In this document: piece after piece, positions 1 through 8,517 of the stretch
How positions within the stretch are numbered: position 1 is the stretch's first letter
How the letters are laid out: each line of letters begins with the position of its first letter
The notes under the pieces: generated by a model
The model's input: only the letters and a program-made list of their open reading frames with translations
Told to the model about the DNA's origin: nothing
Databases searched by the model: none
Origin: Subsaxibacter sp. CAU 1640
GTDB lineage: Bacteria; Bacteroidota; Bacteroidia; Flavobacteriales; Flavobacteriaceae
Length of the DNA stretch: 64,000 nt
Direction of reading: 5' to 3'
NCBI RefSeq assembly: GCF_023156585.1
Contig: NZ_JALNMI010000003.1
Coordinates: 186,001 to 250,000, forward strand
Position numbers and translations under genes: made by a program

Positions 1-221
1 GTCCATTGTTTCCCAATAGTAACGTAGATTGTTTTTTGATCTTTACCCTTAATGAAATCTGATATGGTGAAACCATATTTTCCGTCATAAATTTCATCAA
101 TAGTACCTTCAACAATTAAATCTGTCTTTGAAGTAACGATAGAGTATGGTAACACCATCTTATCAAAATAATTAGTATTTGAAAGCGAAACGCAAATTAT
201 TGTGAAGATGAGTGTTTTCAT
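1..221 (-). CDS. Exported hypothetical protein, 3' end outside window
   Basis: An open frame runs leftward from ATG at 221 to the window edge without a stop, giving about 73 residues. It begins MKTLIFTIICVSLSN, a short basic start plus hydrophobic stretch that resembles a signal peptide, so the product is probably exported. The next residues (around 38-60) read LIVEGTIDEIYDGKYGFTIS, a beta-rich pattern. I do not recognise a family. The carboxy half is missing, so function cannot be judged. It is separated by about 56 bp from the next leftward gene's stop codon and could share its transcript. Confidence 0.6.
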   Translation of the reverse strand, partial: MKTLIFTIICVSLSNTNYFDKMVLPYSIVTSKTDLIVEGTIDEIYDGKYGFTISDFIKGKDQKTIYVTIGKQW

Positions 222-277
222 AATCATTCAAGGTTTGGCAAATAAGCTAAATTGAACCTTACTATTTTAAGCTAAAC

Positions 278-505
278 TTATTTGTTTGTGACTGGCAATT
301 TCTGCTTTCTTCCAATGATAAAATACAGCAGAGCTCCGAAAAAGTTGCTTAATAAAACTACTAAAAGCCAGACTATTTTGTTGTTTCCAGAAAATTCATT
401 TCTAACAATATCTATCAGTGCTATAATAGTTGGTATAATACCTAGAAATACGGTAGTTAATATTATAATTATTTGCCACGGTCCTATGGCTAAAAAATAG
501 TTCAT
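278..505 (-). CDS. PLDc_N-type small membrane protein
   Basis: A 75-residue protein with two membrane segments (about residues 10-32 and 43-63) followed by a basic tail. The second half, with WLLVVLLSNFFGALLYFIIGR, matches the PLDc_N (phospholipase D-nuclease N-terminal) family pattern of an aromatic/hydrophobic run, then G-x-L-x-Y-x-x-x-G-R. In longer relatives this precedes a cardiolipin synthase-like catalytic region; here only the membrane unit exists, as in many free-standing Bacteroidota members whose role is unknown. The family call is fairly safe; any role in lipid metabolism would be a guess. The open frame on the opposite strand is its shadow. Confidence 0.75.
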   Translation of the reverse strand: MNYFLAIGPWQIIIILTTVFLGIIPTIIALIDIVRNEFSGNNKIVWLLVVLLSNFFGALLYFIIGRKQKLPVTNK

Positions 506-784
506 AAGTTTTGATTTGAGTTATATCCATAATTTTAGTCAGCATTAAAGCAGATATTTTAGTGCATGGACGATTTCTGAAAGATAACAAATTTAGTAGG
601 ACTTTGCTAATGCCCCTTTGCACTTATTGCTCGTGTAAGACTCAATCCCCTCAAGGTAGAACCGTAATCACCTTCCTTTCTTATTGACCAATCTATAGAA
701 AAATTTGCTAAAAAAAATGTTATTATTTGAGAAGCTAGAATAATTTTAATACTTTAGCAATCAATGAACTATAATTGAAGAATT

Positions 785-3313
785 ATGAAAAATTCAACAG
801 TCAAAAAGTTCATCCCCACGTTTACACTTCTTTTTTTTCTATCCTCATTAATTTCTCATGCGCAAGTTGGCATTGGTACAACCTCCCCTGCCGCTGGTTC
901 TGTATTGGATGTGAATAGTGCCGACAAAGGTGTATTGGTGCCTCGTGTGAATATTCCCGACTTGACTTTAATTGCCCCTATAACGGGTGGTGCTACAGAG
1001 GGACTTCTGGTTTGGAATACCAATACAACTACAGGTGTTGGCTTTCATTATTGGGACGGCAGCGCCTGGCTTCCAATCGTAGCAGGAAAAGTCGGTTGGG
1101 AAATAACTGGTAATTCTGGAACTACTGCTGCAAATTTCATGGGAACCATCGATAATCAACCTCTAAACTTTAGAGTCAATAATGAAGTTGCTGGTTTTAT
1201 AGATTCCATAAATGAAAATCAGAGCTTTGGCTACGAAGTTCTTAATAACAATACTGGCAATTCAAACAACGCCTTTGGATATCAAGCACTGACCGCCAAC
1301 ACTACCGGAAATTTCAATACGGCAATTGGTAATTTAGCTCTGACCTCTAACACAACTTCTAATGGTAATACCGCTATAGGGCGTTTAAGTTTAAACCAGC
1401 AGGATACTGGTAATGGCTATAATACAGCATTAGGTACTGAAGCAATGCAATCTAGCACTACCAGTTCATTGAATACAGCCGTGGGTTGGCGAGCACTTCG
1501 AGATGCGACTACAGGTGAACAAAATACAGCTATAGGTGTGGGTTCTATGGAGTATGGTAACGGTACAGTTGGAGCAACCGCTGTTGGTAGATACTCTCTA
1601 GCCTACGACTCTTTCTCTAATTTTACAACTGCCATCGGTTACCATGCCATGTCACAACAAAATTTTGATAATGGTGGCAACCTATGGAATTCATACAATA
1701 CGGCGGTGGGCGCTGTAGCGCTTCGTAACAATAATCCAACTGCTATTGGTGAAGGAGATTGGAATACGGCTATTGGTTCTTTTTCTATGTTCGGCAATAC
1801 CATTGGCCGATTCAATACCAGTTTAGGTGTTTCTTCTCTGTACACAAATGTAGATGGAAATTACAACACAGGGATTGGTGTCAATGCCATGCGACTTAAG
1901 AATTCGGGTGATTATAATACGGCCGTGGGCAATGGATCTTTGTTCAATAACCTTACGGGCAATAGAAATACGGCATTGGGCGCAGCAGCTCTTAATGCGA
2001 ATGACGGCAACAACAATACAGCAGTGGGCATTGACGCCATGGGCAATAGTCCTTCGGGAGATTATAACGTTGCCATGGGCGACTCCGCTTTACGAGACGG
2101 CAATACAGGCGATTATAATACCGCTATCGGTACGGAAGCCTTACGTCTCAATACCACTGGTACCGAAAATACCGCTATCGGTCATTGGGCACTACGCAAC
2201 AATCAAACTGGTGAAAATAATACGGCCGTGGGTTCCTTCTCTCAAGGATTGAGAAATTCAGGAGACTTTAATACATCCGTGGGCTATTCGTCGCTTTATA
2301 ATAGTACATCGGGCAGCGAGAATACCGCTCTGGGCTACAGAGCTTTGTTTGGATCTGGAGCCACCACCTACCTCGGTAATACGGCTGTTGGCTTTAATAG
2401 TATGTATGGGATTACCACTGGGAACCAAAACACTGCGGTAGGTCATTATGCCTTGACAGCTATTACCACAGGCGTAGGTAATGTAGCGGTGGGCGGTGGG
2501 GCCATGGACCAAAATACGGTGGGCACCAACAATGTCGCTTTGGGTTTTTGGGCGCTTCGCACCAATACGTCCTCTAGCTTTAACATCGCTATAGGCAGGG
2601 AAGCGATATATAGTTCTTCATTTAACAATGGCAACGCGGCTTTTAATACGTTTAATGTTGCTGTTGGCTACCGTTCGCTTTACAGCACCAACCCTACCAG
2701 TGTCTCAAATGCCGCTTACAATGTTGGATTGGGTTATGCCGCAGGCATCAATAATTCCATCGGTACACGCAATACGTTCCTTGGAGCAGCATCGAGTTCC
2801 TTGGGTGGCAATTTTAATCAATCGACCGCTATTGGATTCAATAGCTTAATTACAGCCAACAACCAGATTCGTTTGGGCTTTACGGGAACCACCTCCATTG
2901 GCGGCTATCAAAACTGGACCAATATATCAGATGGTCGACTTAAGCACCGTGTACAGGAAGATGTCAAAGGATTGGAGTTTATAAATAAACTTCGACCTGT
3001 GACCTATACCATGAATGTTGATGCCATTAAAACGCCAAAAGTAGATGATATGGAAGAGCTGACTTATAATAATGACATTCGCAACACCCGCCATACAGGT
3101 TTTATTGCACAGGAAGTGGAGCAAGCCGCACAATCGGTGGGATTTGACTTTAATGGTGTAGACGCTCCAAAAAACAGTGAAGACTATTATGGTTTACGTT
3201 ATGCCACTTTTGTGGTCCCTTTGGTAAAAGCGGTACAGGAACAACAGGAAGAAATTGAAGAGCTGAAAGCTTTGGTCATGGAGTTGAAAGCACAGTTGGA
3301 TGAAAACAGATAA
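785..3313 (+). CDS. YadA-head-like repeat protein with C-terminal S74 chaperone domain
   Basis: An 842-residue exported protein. Residues 1-26 form a signal peptide ending SHAQ, followed by VGIGTTSPAAGS, typical of Bacteroidota tail-fibre-like surface proteins. Residues about 140-690 consist of some twenty imperfect repeats built on NTAIG/NTAVG...AL, the left-handed beta-roll pattern of trimeric YadA/Hep-Hag adhesin heads. Residues about 712-825 form a Peptidase_S74 intramolecular chaperone domain. SDGRLK places Ser715 and Lys720 five residues apart, the spacing of the known autocleavage dyad, and GFIAQEVEQ follows. The last 25 residues form a coiled coil, consistent with a trimer. No T9SS tail is visible. 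Likely role: trimeric surface adhesin that releases its own folding domain. It could also be a fibre of a phage-like particle, but no such genes flank it. Confidence 0.85.
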   Translation: MKNSTVKKFIPTFTLLFFLSSLISHAQVGIGTTSPAAGSVLDVNSADKGVLVPRVNIPDLTLIAPITGGATEGLLVWNTNTTTGVGFHYWDGSAWLPIVAGKVGWEITGNSGTTAANFMGTIDNQPLNFRVNNEVAGFIDSINENQSFGYEVLNNNTGNSNNAFGYQALTANTTGNFNTAIGNLALTSNTTSNGNTAIGRLSLNQQDTGNGYNTALGTEAMQSSTTSSLNTAVGWRALRDATTGEQNTAIGVGSMEYGNGTVGATAVGRYSLAYDSFSNFTTAIGYHAMSQQNFDNGGNLWNSYNTAVGAVALRNNNPTAIGEGDWNTAIGSFSMFGNTIGRFNTSLGVSSLYTNVDGNYNTGIGVNAMRLKNSGDYNTAVGNGSLFNNLTGNRNTALGAAALNANDGNNNTAVGIDAMGNSPSGDYNVAMGDSALRDGNTGDYNTAIGTEALRLNTTGTENTAIGHWALRNNQTGENNTAVGSFSQGLRNSGDFNTSVGYSSLYNSTSGSENTALGYRALFGSGATTYLGNTAVGFNSMYGITTGNQNTAVGHYALTAITTGVGNVAVGGGAMDQNTVGTNNVALGFWALRTNTSSSFNIAIGREAIYSSSFNNGNAAFNTFNVAVGYRSLYSTNPTSVSNAAYNVGLGYAAGINNSIGTRNTFLGAASSSLGGNFNQSTAIGFNSLITANNQIRLGFTGTTSIGGYQNWTNISDGRLKHRVQEDVKGLEFINKLRPVTYTMNVDAIKTPKVDDMEELTYNNDIRNTRHTGFIAQEVEQAAQSVGFDFNGVDAPKNSEDYYGLRYATFVVPLVKAVQEQQEEIEELKALVMELKAQLDENR

Positions 3314-3367
3314 CGTTCTGACCCAATATCACAAAAGAAATTAATAAACCTTGTGAAACATCTTTAT

Positions 3368-3401
3368 AAAATGATTTTATGTGCATTCATAAAATCATTT
3401 T
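3368..3401 (+). terminator. Perfect 14-bp hairpin after the S74 protein gene
   Basis: AAAATGATTTTATG at 3368-3381 is the exact reverse complement of 3388-3401, with a 6-base loop. It lies 55 bp after the stop codon at 3313 and before the next start at 3464. It is AT-rich, and only four T residues end the stem, so terminator function is inferred. Confidence 0.6.
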
Positions 3402-3463
3402 GATGTGATGACATTATATATACGCTTTCGATGTATGGATATAATCCATTAAATCTTAAGCTT

Positions 3464-4483
3464 ATGAAATCAATCTTTACCCTTTTTGCAATTCTTATTT
3501 CCCTACACATGTCAGCCCAGCTGACCTTGGGTTTCAACTTCAATCCTTCCAATGATGGCAATCTGTGTTCAGTGGCGCATGATGATTCTTACTTGTACGT
3601 CTACCAGTGTTTTGCTGCAGTCATCAATAAGTATGACAAGACTACCGGCACTTTCATGAGTAGCATTCCATTTCCACAGGCATCTGGCGCCAATGATGTA
3701 GACATCGAAATTGTCACCACCGAATTTGTTATGAATGCCACAAATATACCTGCCGGAAGCCTGCTCGTGTTTGATGGTGAAAGTGGTGCGGTTGAAATCT
3801 ACGCCATCTCGGTTTCAGATGGAACGGTGATTACTACTCTCAATACCAATTTTGGAAATAGCCATGTGGTAGGTGGCGACTTCAATGCCACAAATTCTAA
3901 TTTTTATGTGGTACAGGACAAACTGGCAAGTGCCACAGAACGTAATAAAGTGGTAGAGTTGGACAATATCAATGGCAGCAACACATTTAGTTTTCAAACC
4001 TCTGACGACGGTTTTATTGTCAATTATGGTGATTTGTCATGCTATAACAATCAATTATTTGTGGTGAGCAGTGATGAAGCTGATATGGCTGTGTACAGCA
4101 TTACTGGTGACTTGCAACAACTCGTGACACTTCCCACCGAATTTAGTTCTTACCGTTCCGTTTCCATACAAGACGGTACTGGTGAGATGTGGGTGTGCAC
4201 CTCATCTCAAGTCATTTCCTTTGAAGGCCTTAATGAAGCTTTATCTATAAATGAGTTGGCAGTGGAGGATTCTTTTTCCATAGCTCCAAATGTGGTCACG
4301 AACACATTGCAAGTGCATCACCTTAAACAGCCTACATTTTATCAGCTATACGATGTACTCGGCAAACAAGTTGGTAAGGGAAACATCCATCCACAACAAC
4401 CCATCGATGTCAGCAATTTGTCTCCAGGTTTACATCTGTTGATGTTGGATAATAAAACCGTACTTAAGTTTATCAAACAGTAA
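3464..4483 (+). CDS. Secreted protein with T9SS type A sorting domain
   Basis: A 339-residue product. ATG at 3464 is chosen over the upstream ATG at 3431 because it is followed directly by a signal peptide, MKSIFTLFAILISLHMSAQ. Residues about 25-265 look like a beta-propeller-type repeat region (VYDG/VYSITGD-like blades). The last ~75 residues match the T9SS type A sorting domain: IAPNVVTNTLQV, then LYDVLGKQVGKG, a DVSNLSPGLHLL turn and a final KFIKQ. It is therefore predicted to cross the outer membrane by type IX secretion and be surface-attached or released. No catalytic motif is recognised. It is convergent with the helicase gene, with a shared hairpin between them. Confidence 0.85.
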   Translation: MKSIFTLFAILISLHMSAQLTLGFNFNPSNDGNLCSVAHDDSYLYVYQCFAAVINKYDKTTGTFMSSIPFPQASGANDVDIEIVTTEFVMNATNIPAGSLLVFDGESGAVEIYAISVSDGTVITTLNTNFGNSHVVGGDFNATNSNFYVVQDKLASATERNKVVELDNINGSNTFSFQTSDDGFIVNYGDLSCYNNQLFVVSSDEADMAVYSITGDLQQLVTLPTEFSSYRSVSIQDGTGEMWVCTSSQVISFEGLNEALSINELAVEDSFSIAPNVVTNTLQVHHLKQPTFYQLYDVLGKQVGKGNIHPQQPIDVSNLSPGLHLLMLDNKTVLKFIKQ

Positions 4484-4492
4484 AAACATAGG

Positions 4493-4528
4493 GCAAGTGA
4501 GCTTTCCTTATGGCGAAGGCTCGCTTGC
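4493..4528. terminator. Hairpin between convergent genes
   Basis: GCAAGTGAGC (4493-4502) pairs with GCTCGCTTGC (4519-4528), ten pairs including one T-G. It sits between the stop codons at 4483 (+) and 4538 (-). There is no strong T-run on either side, so bidirectional termination is inferred from position. Confidence 0.5.
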
Positions 4529-4537
4529 ATTTATAAA

Positions 4538-5845
4538 CTAATCATTCTTCCCCCGCCTATTCCTATTTCGATTACGGTTACGGTTGCGGTTTCTATTTGA
4601 TTTTTTAGTGCTTGAGTCGGAGCTGGAAGCGCCATCACCCGGTTTTTTGTTTTTGGGTCTGGAGTTACGGTTTCTGTTCTGTCCTGGTTTGATGGGTTCG
4701 GTGGAGGCATTAGGGTCGGGTTCGAAGCCTTCAATGATTTCGACAGGGATGCGCTCGCCTACCAACTTTTCAATGTCTGCCAAATATGAGGTTTCATCAG
4801 CGCTTACCAAGGACACGGCTTCGCCACTGGCGCCTGCCCTACCTGTTCTGCCGATACGGTGCACATAATCTTCAGCAATGTTGGGCAATTCAAAATTGAC
4901 CACGTGCGGTAATAAAGGAATGTCCAGACCACGTGCGGCAATATCGGTGGCTACCAATACACGGATGCTTCCTTTTTTAAATCCGTCCAAGGCTTTTGTT
5001 CGGGCACCTTGGCTTTTATTACCATGGATGGCTAGTGCAGAGATGTTGGCATTGTTGAGCTTTTTGGTAAGGTTGTTGGCGCCATGCTTGGTGCGTGTAA
5101 ACACAAGTACTTGTTCCCAATCACCTTCAGAGATGAGATTTATAAGAAGTCCTGCCTTTAATCCCTTTGCAACCCGATACACTTTTTGCTCTATGGCATC
5201 TACCGTCGTATTTTCAGGGGTGGCTTCTACCTGCACGGGGTGGTACAGAATATCGTTTGCCAAAGCTTTGATGTCTTTTGAAAAGGTGGCCGAAAACAAT
5301 AAGGTCTGGCGTTTGCTGGGCAACAAGGCCATGATCTTTTTCATATCGCGCAGAAAGCCCATGTCGAGCATTCTATCGGCTTCGTCTAGGACCAAGATGT
5401 CTACATTTTTGAGGGACAACAATCCTTGGTTGTGCAAATCGAGCAAGCGGCCTGGGGTAGCAATCAAAATATCGACGCCTTGTCGCAAGGTTGCAACTTG
5501 TGGTTTCTGGTTGACACCTCCAAAAATGACGGTGCTTTTGATATCGAGAAAGGCGCTGTAATTCTTCACATTGTCATACACCTGTGCGGCGAGTTCGCGT
5601 GTAGGTGTGAGTACCAACGAGCGAATGGGCCTGTTATGAAGCTTTTTCCCTTGAGAAAGAATTTGTAGCATGGGCAAGGTAAAGCCTGCTGTTTTACCGG
5701 TACCTGTTTGTGCCGATGCCAAGACGTCCTTGCGCTCTAATATGACAGGGATGGCTTTTTGTTGTATGGGTGAAGGCGTAGTGTAGCCTTGTTGGCTGAT
5801 GGCTTTAAGCAAAGCATCAGATAATCCTAAAGAGTTGAATGACAT
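4538..5845 (-). CDS. DEAD-box ATP-dependent RNA helicase, RhlE-like
   Basis: A 435-residue SF2 RNA helicase of the RhlE/CsdA type. Visible in order: a Q-motif region ([14 protein letters not shown]), motif I AQTGTGKT (~44-51), [15 protein letters not shown], motif II DEAD, SAT, then domain 2 with TDIAARGLD and [10 protein letters not shown]. The carboxy tail after about residue 380 is basic and low in complexity, rich in RNRNRNR, which in such helicases tethers the enzyme to RNA. It is expected to unwind structured mRNA or rRNA in the cytoplasm. The neighbours downstream of its divergent upstream region (sigma factor, cold-shock proteins, bS21) suggest a cold-adaptation role, an inference from context. 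Exact subfamily is uncertain. Confidence 0.93.
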   Translation of the reverse strand: MSFNSLGLSDALLKAISQQGYTTPSPIQQKAIPVILERKDVLASAQTGTGKTAGFTLPMLQILSQGKKLHNRPIRSLVLTPTRELAAQVYDNVKNYSAFLDIKSTVIFGGVNQKPQVATLRQGVDILIATPGRLLDLHNQGLLSLKNVDILVLDEADRMLDMGFLRDMKKIMALLPSKRQTLLFSATFSKDIKALANDILYHPVQVEATPENTTVDAIEQKVYRVAKGLKAGLLINLISEGDWEQVLVFTRTKHGANNLTKKLNNANISALAIHGNKSQGARTKALDGFKKGSIRVLVATDIAARGLDIPLLPHVVNFELPNIAEDYVHRIGRTGRAGASGEAVSLVSADETSYLADIEKLVGERIPVEIIEGFEPDPNASTEPIKPGQNRNRNSRPKNKKPGDGASSSDSSTKKSNRNRNRNRNRNRNRRGKND

Positions 5846-6017
5846 AGTTTTTATTTGGTAAATGACCGTCTAATTGCTAGTGTCATTCTGTATTTGGCGG
5901 CAAAGGTACGCTTTATTTTTTGGCTTTTGTGGTTTGGTATCAATTGTGATGCCGCATTATCCTTTTAATTGAGACTTTGAGTTGTGTGTTGGGGAAACAT
6001 ACATATAAACTTAAAAC

Positions 6018-6881
6018 CTATTGCAAATATTTAAGAAGCATGTGGGCATTTCTAGAGTTTTTTAAACGTTTCAAAGCTTCTTGCCGCAATTGCCTTATAC
6101 GTTCTGGGGTCATATCTAGATAGGCAGCGATTTCACTGAGATTCATAGTGTATTCATAACCAATACCATAACTCATTTTTATCACTTCCTTTTGACGTTC
6201 ACTTAAAATGTTCAGTGCTATTTCTATATCGCATGACAGCGATTGCTTTAGTAAATTAGCTTCGGGACTTGCGAAGGATTCGCTCTTTAAGGTATCCTGC
6301 AAGGTTAAATTTTCATCCAGTTTTAGAGGTTTGTCTATAGACATAGGAAGGCTATTGATCTCTAGGCAAGTTTTTACTTCGCTTTCGCTTACCTGTAACA
6401 GTAAGGACAATTCATAGGCAGAAGGCATATATCCATATTCTTGCTGATAGATATCTATTTCTCGCCACATATGCTTTATGAGCTGCAGTTTATTAATAGG
6501 CAAACGTATGGTGCGCATGTTGACGTCTATGGCAGACATAATAGATTGTCTAATCCACCACACGGCATAAGAAATAAACTTAAAGCCACGGGTTTCGTCA
6601 AATTTATAAGCGGCATTGACTAAACCAATATTGCCTTCGCTAATAAGATCGGCAAGCGATAACCCACGTCGTTCATACTGTTTTGCCACCGATACCACAA
6701 AGCGCAGATTTGCGGTAGTGAGTCGCTCTAATGCCAACAAATCTCCTTTTCTAATGAGTACAGCCAGCTCGGCTTCTTCTTCTGGGGTAATCCTACTGAT
6801 CTTATTGATATCGCTGAAATATTTATTCAGGGACTCATCTGATCGTTTGGTAATTTGCTGCTGTATCTTTAGCTGCCTCAT
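6018..6881 (-). CDS. Divergent RpoD-type sigma-70 factor
   Basis: A 287-residue sigma factor with the short N-terminus of Bacteroidota primary sigma factors (MRQLKIQQQITKRS). Region 1.2 (residues ~15-48), region 2 with LRFVVSVAKQYERRGLSLAD and FDETRGFKFISYAVWWIRQS, region 3, and region 4 with LSEIAAYLDMTPERIRQLRQ are all present. The length equals that of the housekeeping factor, but the sequence departs from the usual Flavobacteriaceae RpoD in regions 1.2, 3 and the spacer (NSLPMSIDKPLKLDENL) and region 4.2 has PERIRQLRQEAL instead of the usual ERVRQIKEKAI. I infer an alternative sigma factor of group 2. It lies downstream of a cold-shock gene and its terminator, suggesting cold or stress induction. 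The alternative, that this is the sole rpoD, is unlikely given the divergence. Confidence 0.88.
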   Translation of the reverse strand: MRQLKIQQQITKRSDESLNKYFSDINKISRITPEEEAELAVLIRKGDLLALERLTTANLRFVVSVAKQYERRGLSLADLISEGNIGLVNAAYKFDETRGFKFISYAVWWIRQSIMSAIDVNMRTIRLPINKLQLIKHMWREIDIYQQEYGYMPSAYELSLLLQVSESEVKTCLEINSLPMSIDKPLKLDENLTLQDTLKSESFASPEANLLKQSLSCDIEIALNILSERQKEVIKMSYGIGYEYTMNLSEIAAYLDMTPERIRQLRQEALKRLKNSRNAHMLLKYLQ

Positions 6882-6896
6882 TCATTTATCTATTTG

Positions 6897-6927
6897 GAAA
6901 AAAAAAGCCACTCCATTATAGAGTGGC
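6897..6927 (-). terminator. Rho-independent terminator of cold-shock gene (6946-7137)
   Basis: Read on the minus strand, GCCACTC (from 6927) and GAGTGGC (to 6907) form a 7-bp stem followed by a run of about ten T. It separates the cold-shock gene from the sigma factor gene. The same stem sequence ends the second cold-shock gene at 8481-8501. Confidence 0.85.
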
Positions 6928-6945
6928 CTTCAAACTGGAAGGTAA

Positions 6946-7137
6946 TTAAGCTTTTTCTACTTTGATGGCACTTAAGCCTTTTACACCTTGTTCCACATCA
7001 AAGCGTACATGGTCTTCTTCACCAATATCTTCAGTAAGCGCAGAGACATGTACAAATATGTCGCGGTTGGTTCCTTTTTCTGTAATAAAACCAAATCCTT
7101 TGGCTTTATTGAAGAATTTTACAATTCCTTCTTTCAT
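6946..7137 (-). CDS. Cold-shock domain protein (CspA family), copy 1
   Basis: A 63-residue single cold-shock domain: MKEGIVKFFNKAKGFGFI carries RNP1 (KGFGFI) and DIFVHVSAL carries RNP2. The ATG at 7137 is chosen over an in-frame ATG at 7200, because the 63-residue form matches the family length and the second copy. The extra 21 codons would lie inside a structured leader. It binds single-stranded RNA/DNA and is expected to act as an RNA chaperone in the cytoplasm. It has a ~235-nt leader shared with the copy at 8518-8709 and its own terminator, so it looks monocistronic. The two proteins are clearly homologous but differ at many positions. Confidence 0.95.
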   Translation of the reverse strand: MKEGIVKFFNKAKGFGFITEKGTNRDIFVHVSALTEDIGEEDHVRFDVEQGVKGLSAIKVEKA

Positions 7138-7372
7138 AATATAAAAAATTAAAATGTTGAGTGAAAAATACCTTACTTCATATATCCATCCGTCGGCCAA
7201 TTACTTGAGCAAAGGAATTTTAGGACCAACTCCGGTGGAGTAAGGTATGTTAGTTATAAAAAAATGAAATAGGAAAGGAAGTTAAACTCGAACGGATAAA
7301 GTTCTCTTCTAGATATGATTCTACTAACCTTACAAATGAACGCTTTTAAATCGGTACCACCTAATTAATAGT
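7138..7372 (-). promoter_or_regulatory. Conserved structured leader of cold-shock gene, copy 1
   Basis: On the minus strand this leader contains blocks nearly identical to the leader of the other cold-shock gene. One is a 20-base identical block (plus strand ggtaccacctaattaatagt, 7353-7372); another is a ~70-base block at 7272-7342 that includes AACTTTATCCGTTC. A long-range stem pairs 7239-7248 with 7168-7177 (AUACCUUACU / AGUAAGGUAU, 10 bp, 61-nt loop), ending 30 nt before the ATG. A small hairpin, ACTCC-ACC-GGAGT, sits beside the 5' arm. Analogy with long cspA leaders suggests temperature control of stability or translation. The promoter itself was not resolved; the 7353-7372 block may belong to it. 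Confidence 0.75.
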
Positions 7373-7456
7373 TACTTATTTATGGGCATTAACCCCTTCA
7401 ACAATGATACTTACTCCTTAAAGTGCATCATGGTCAAAGAAATTACTCAGTCCTCA

Positions 7457-7807
7457 TTAAGGTTCTGGATCATCATTGTCACTTTTTAGTACAATGGACA
7501 TCATTTTGAATCGTTGATTTGCCTCTAAAGTAAAAGGCACGTAGCTGGGTATAATCATACAGTCATCGCTTTTCATATAAGTAGAGATGTTTTCCACTAC
7601 GAGCTCTGCCTTACCATCTAGAATCTTTATAAAGGTAATATATGGAGAAGCATCAGCTTTATAGACTTTACCATAATCAACCGAGATGGCTGCAATGTTT
7701 CCTGGAGGCTCCCTTAACAGGTATATTATCACAATTTTATTGGATTCATACTTAATATTTTCCTTGATATTAAATGGAACGAGTTTCTCGAATTCAAAGT
7801 TTTCCAT
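7457..7807 (-). CDS. Small cupin-fold protein
   Basis: A 116-residue protein starting at MENFEFEKLVPF. ATG at 7807 is preferred over an in-frame ATG 48 bases upstream whose extension has no family-like character. The core at residues ~55-112 reads as a cupin barrel: YITFIKILDGKAELVVEN, then a D-D-C-M-I-I-P turn and VPFTLEANQRFKMMSIVLKS. The usual metal-binding His pair of cupin motif 1 is not visible, so it may not bind metal. It is a cytoplasmic protein of unknown ligand. It lies between a CsbD-like gene and a cold-shock gene on the same strand, which suggests a stress role by context only. Confidence 0.72.
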   Translation of the reverse strand: MENFEFEKLVPFNIKENIKYESNKIVIIYLLREPPGNIAAISVDYGKVYKADASPYITFIKILDGKAELVVENISTYMKSDDCMIIPSYVPFTLEANQRFKMMSIVLKSDNDDPEP

Positions 7808-7875
7808 AGTGTGAGTGTATAAAAAAATGAAACTGCACGTCAACTTAAAAAACAAGCACTTATAGATTTTAACCT

Positions 7876-8115
7876 CTATATTGAATTGGCCGTAATTCTA
7901 TAATTAGCCTTTAATATATCGATCACTTCTCTGCGATTCTTTCTTAATTTATTTTCTAAACGTGAGATTAGCTGTGACTCTTGTCCACTTTTAAATCTCA
8001 CATCGTCTTGTGTAAGGTGTGGATAGTTTATTTTTAAAGTCACTGTTTGTTTGTTCCAGTTGCCACGGCACTTAAAATCTTCGTGGTCTGTGATATGGGT
8101 TGTTTGATTTTTCAT
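7876..8115 (-). CDS. CsbD-like small stress protein
   Basis: A 79-residue hydrophilic protein. The pattern FKCRGNWNKQTVTLK, then YPHLTQDDVRFKSGQES and a helical end RLENKLRKNRREVIDIL follows the CsbD/YjbJ family layout (G-x-W-x-x-x-K, L-T-x-D-D-x, G-x-x-x-x-L, L...R-E-E-V). In other bacteria CsbD-like proteins are general-stress proteins of unknown biochemical role. A second, equally diverged relative lies at 41424-41708. It is 69 bp upstream of the cupin gene and may be co-transcribed with it. Confidence 0.72.
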   Translation of the reverse strand: MKNQTTHITDHEDFKCRGNWNKQTVTLKINYPHLTQDDVRFKSGQESQLISRLENKLRKNRREVIDILKANYRITANSI

Positions 8116-8263
8116 AATAATTATTTAGGGCACATAAGTGTGTGAGGTAAAGATGCTGCAAAATCTTTTTGGACTGAATTGAGAGCTGTGCAACACTACT
8201 ACAGTCTAGATGATACGAAATCTCGGTAAGCAACGTTAAAGGATTCAAAAATATTGAAAACCA

Positions 8264-8458
8264 TTACTGTTCTTTCTCTCGCTCATATTGCTCCTTATAG
8301 GCTGCCTTGGCTATTTCCCTACGTCGCAATTTAGAAGGTTTTGTATAATGCTCGTTACTACGCAGTACCTTCAGTTGTTTTGTTTTGCGTACCTTGTTAC
8401 GATAGCGTTTCAGAACGCCATCAATACGTTCGCCAGGTTTTATCTTTATAATGAGCAT
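8264..8458 (-). CDS. rpsU: 30S ribosomal protein bS21
   Basis: A 64-residue basic protein, MLIIKIKPGERIDGVLKRYR, with later RRREIAKAAYKEQYEREKEQ. This matches bS21, including the R/K-rich helical tail. ATG at 8458 gives the standard length; an in-frame ATG at 8485 would place the start inside the preceding terminator hairpin and is rejected. bS21 takes part in initiation complex formation on the 30S subunit. In Bacteroidota it has been linked to how the anti-Shine-Dalgarno is occluded, and many genomes carry more than one copy, so this may be a second, cold-associated copy. It lies directly downstream of a cold-shock gene's terminator, so expression may depend on read-through or an own promoter. 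Confidence 0.92.
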   Translation of the reverse strand: MLIIKIKPGERIDGVLKRYRNKVRKTKQLKVLRSNEHYTKPSKLRRREIAKAAYKEQYEREKEQ

Positions 8459-8474
8459 ACTGTAGGTTTTAATT

Positions 8475-8501
8475 AAAAAAGCCACTCTACAAAAGAGTGG
8501 C
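8475..8501 (-). terminator. Terminator between cold-shock gene copy 2 and rpsU
   Basis: Minus-strand GCCACTC (from 8501) and GAGTGGC (to 8481) form a 7-bp stem followed by six T. The stem is identical to the terminator after the other cold-shock gene. It lies 23 bp upstream of the rpsU start and may act as an attenuator. Confidence 0.82.
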
Positions 8502-8517
8502 CCAAAAAATTTCTGTT

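Noticed and set aside
282-500. Plus-strand frame over the PLDc_N-like gene
   Set aside because: Antisense shadow; the minus-strand product has two clear membrane helices and a family signature.
4584-5561. Plus-strand frames over the DEAD-box helicase
   Set aside because: Antisense shadows of an unambiguous helicase with all motifs.
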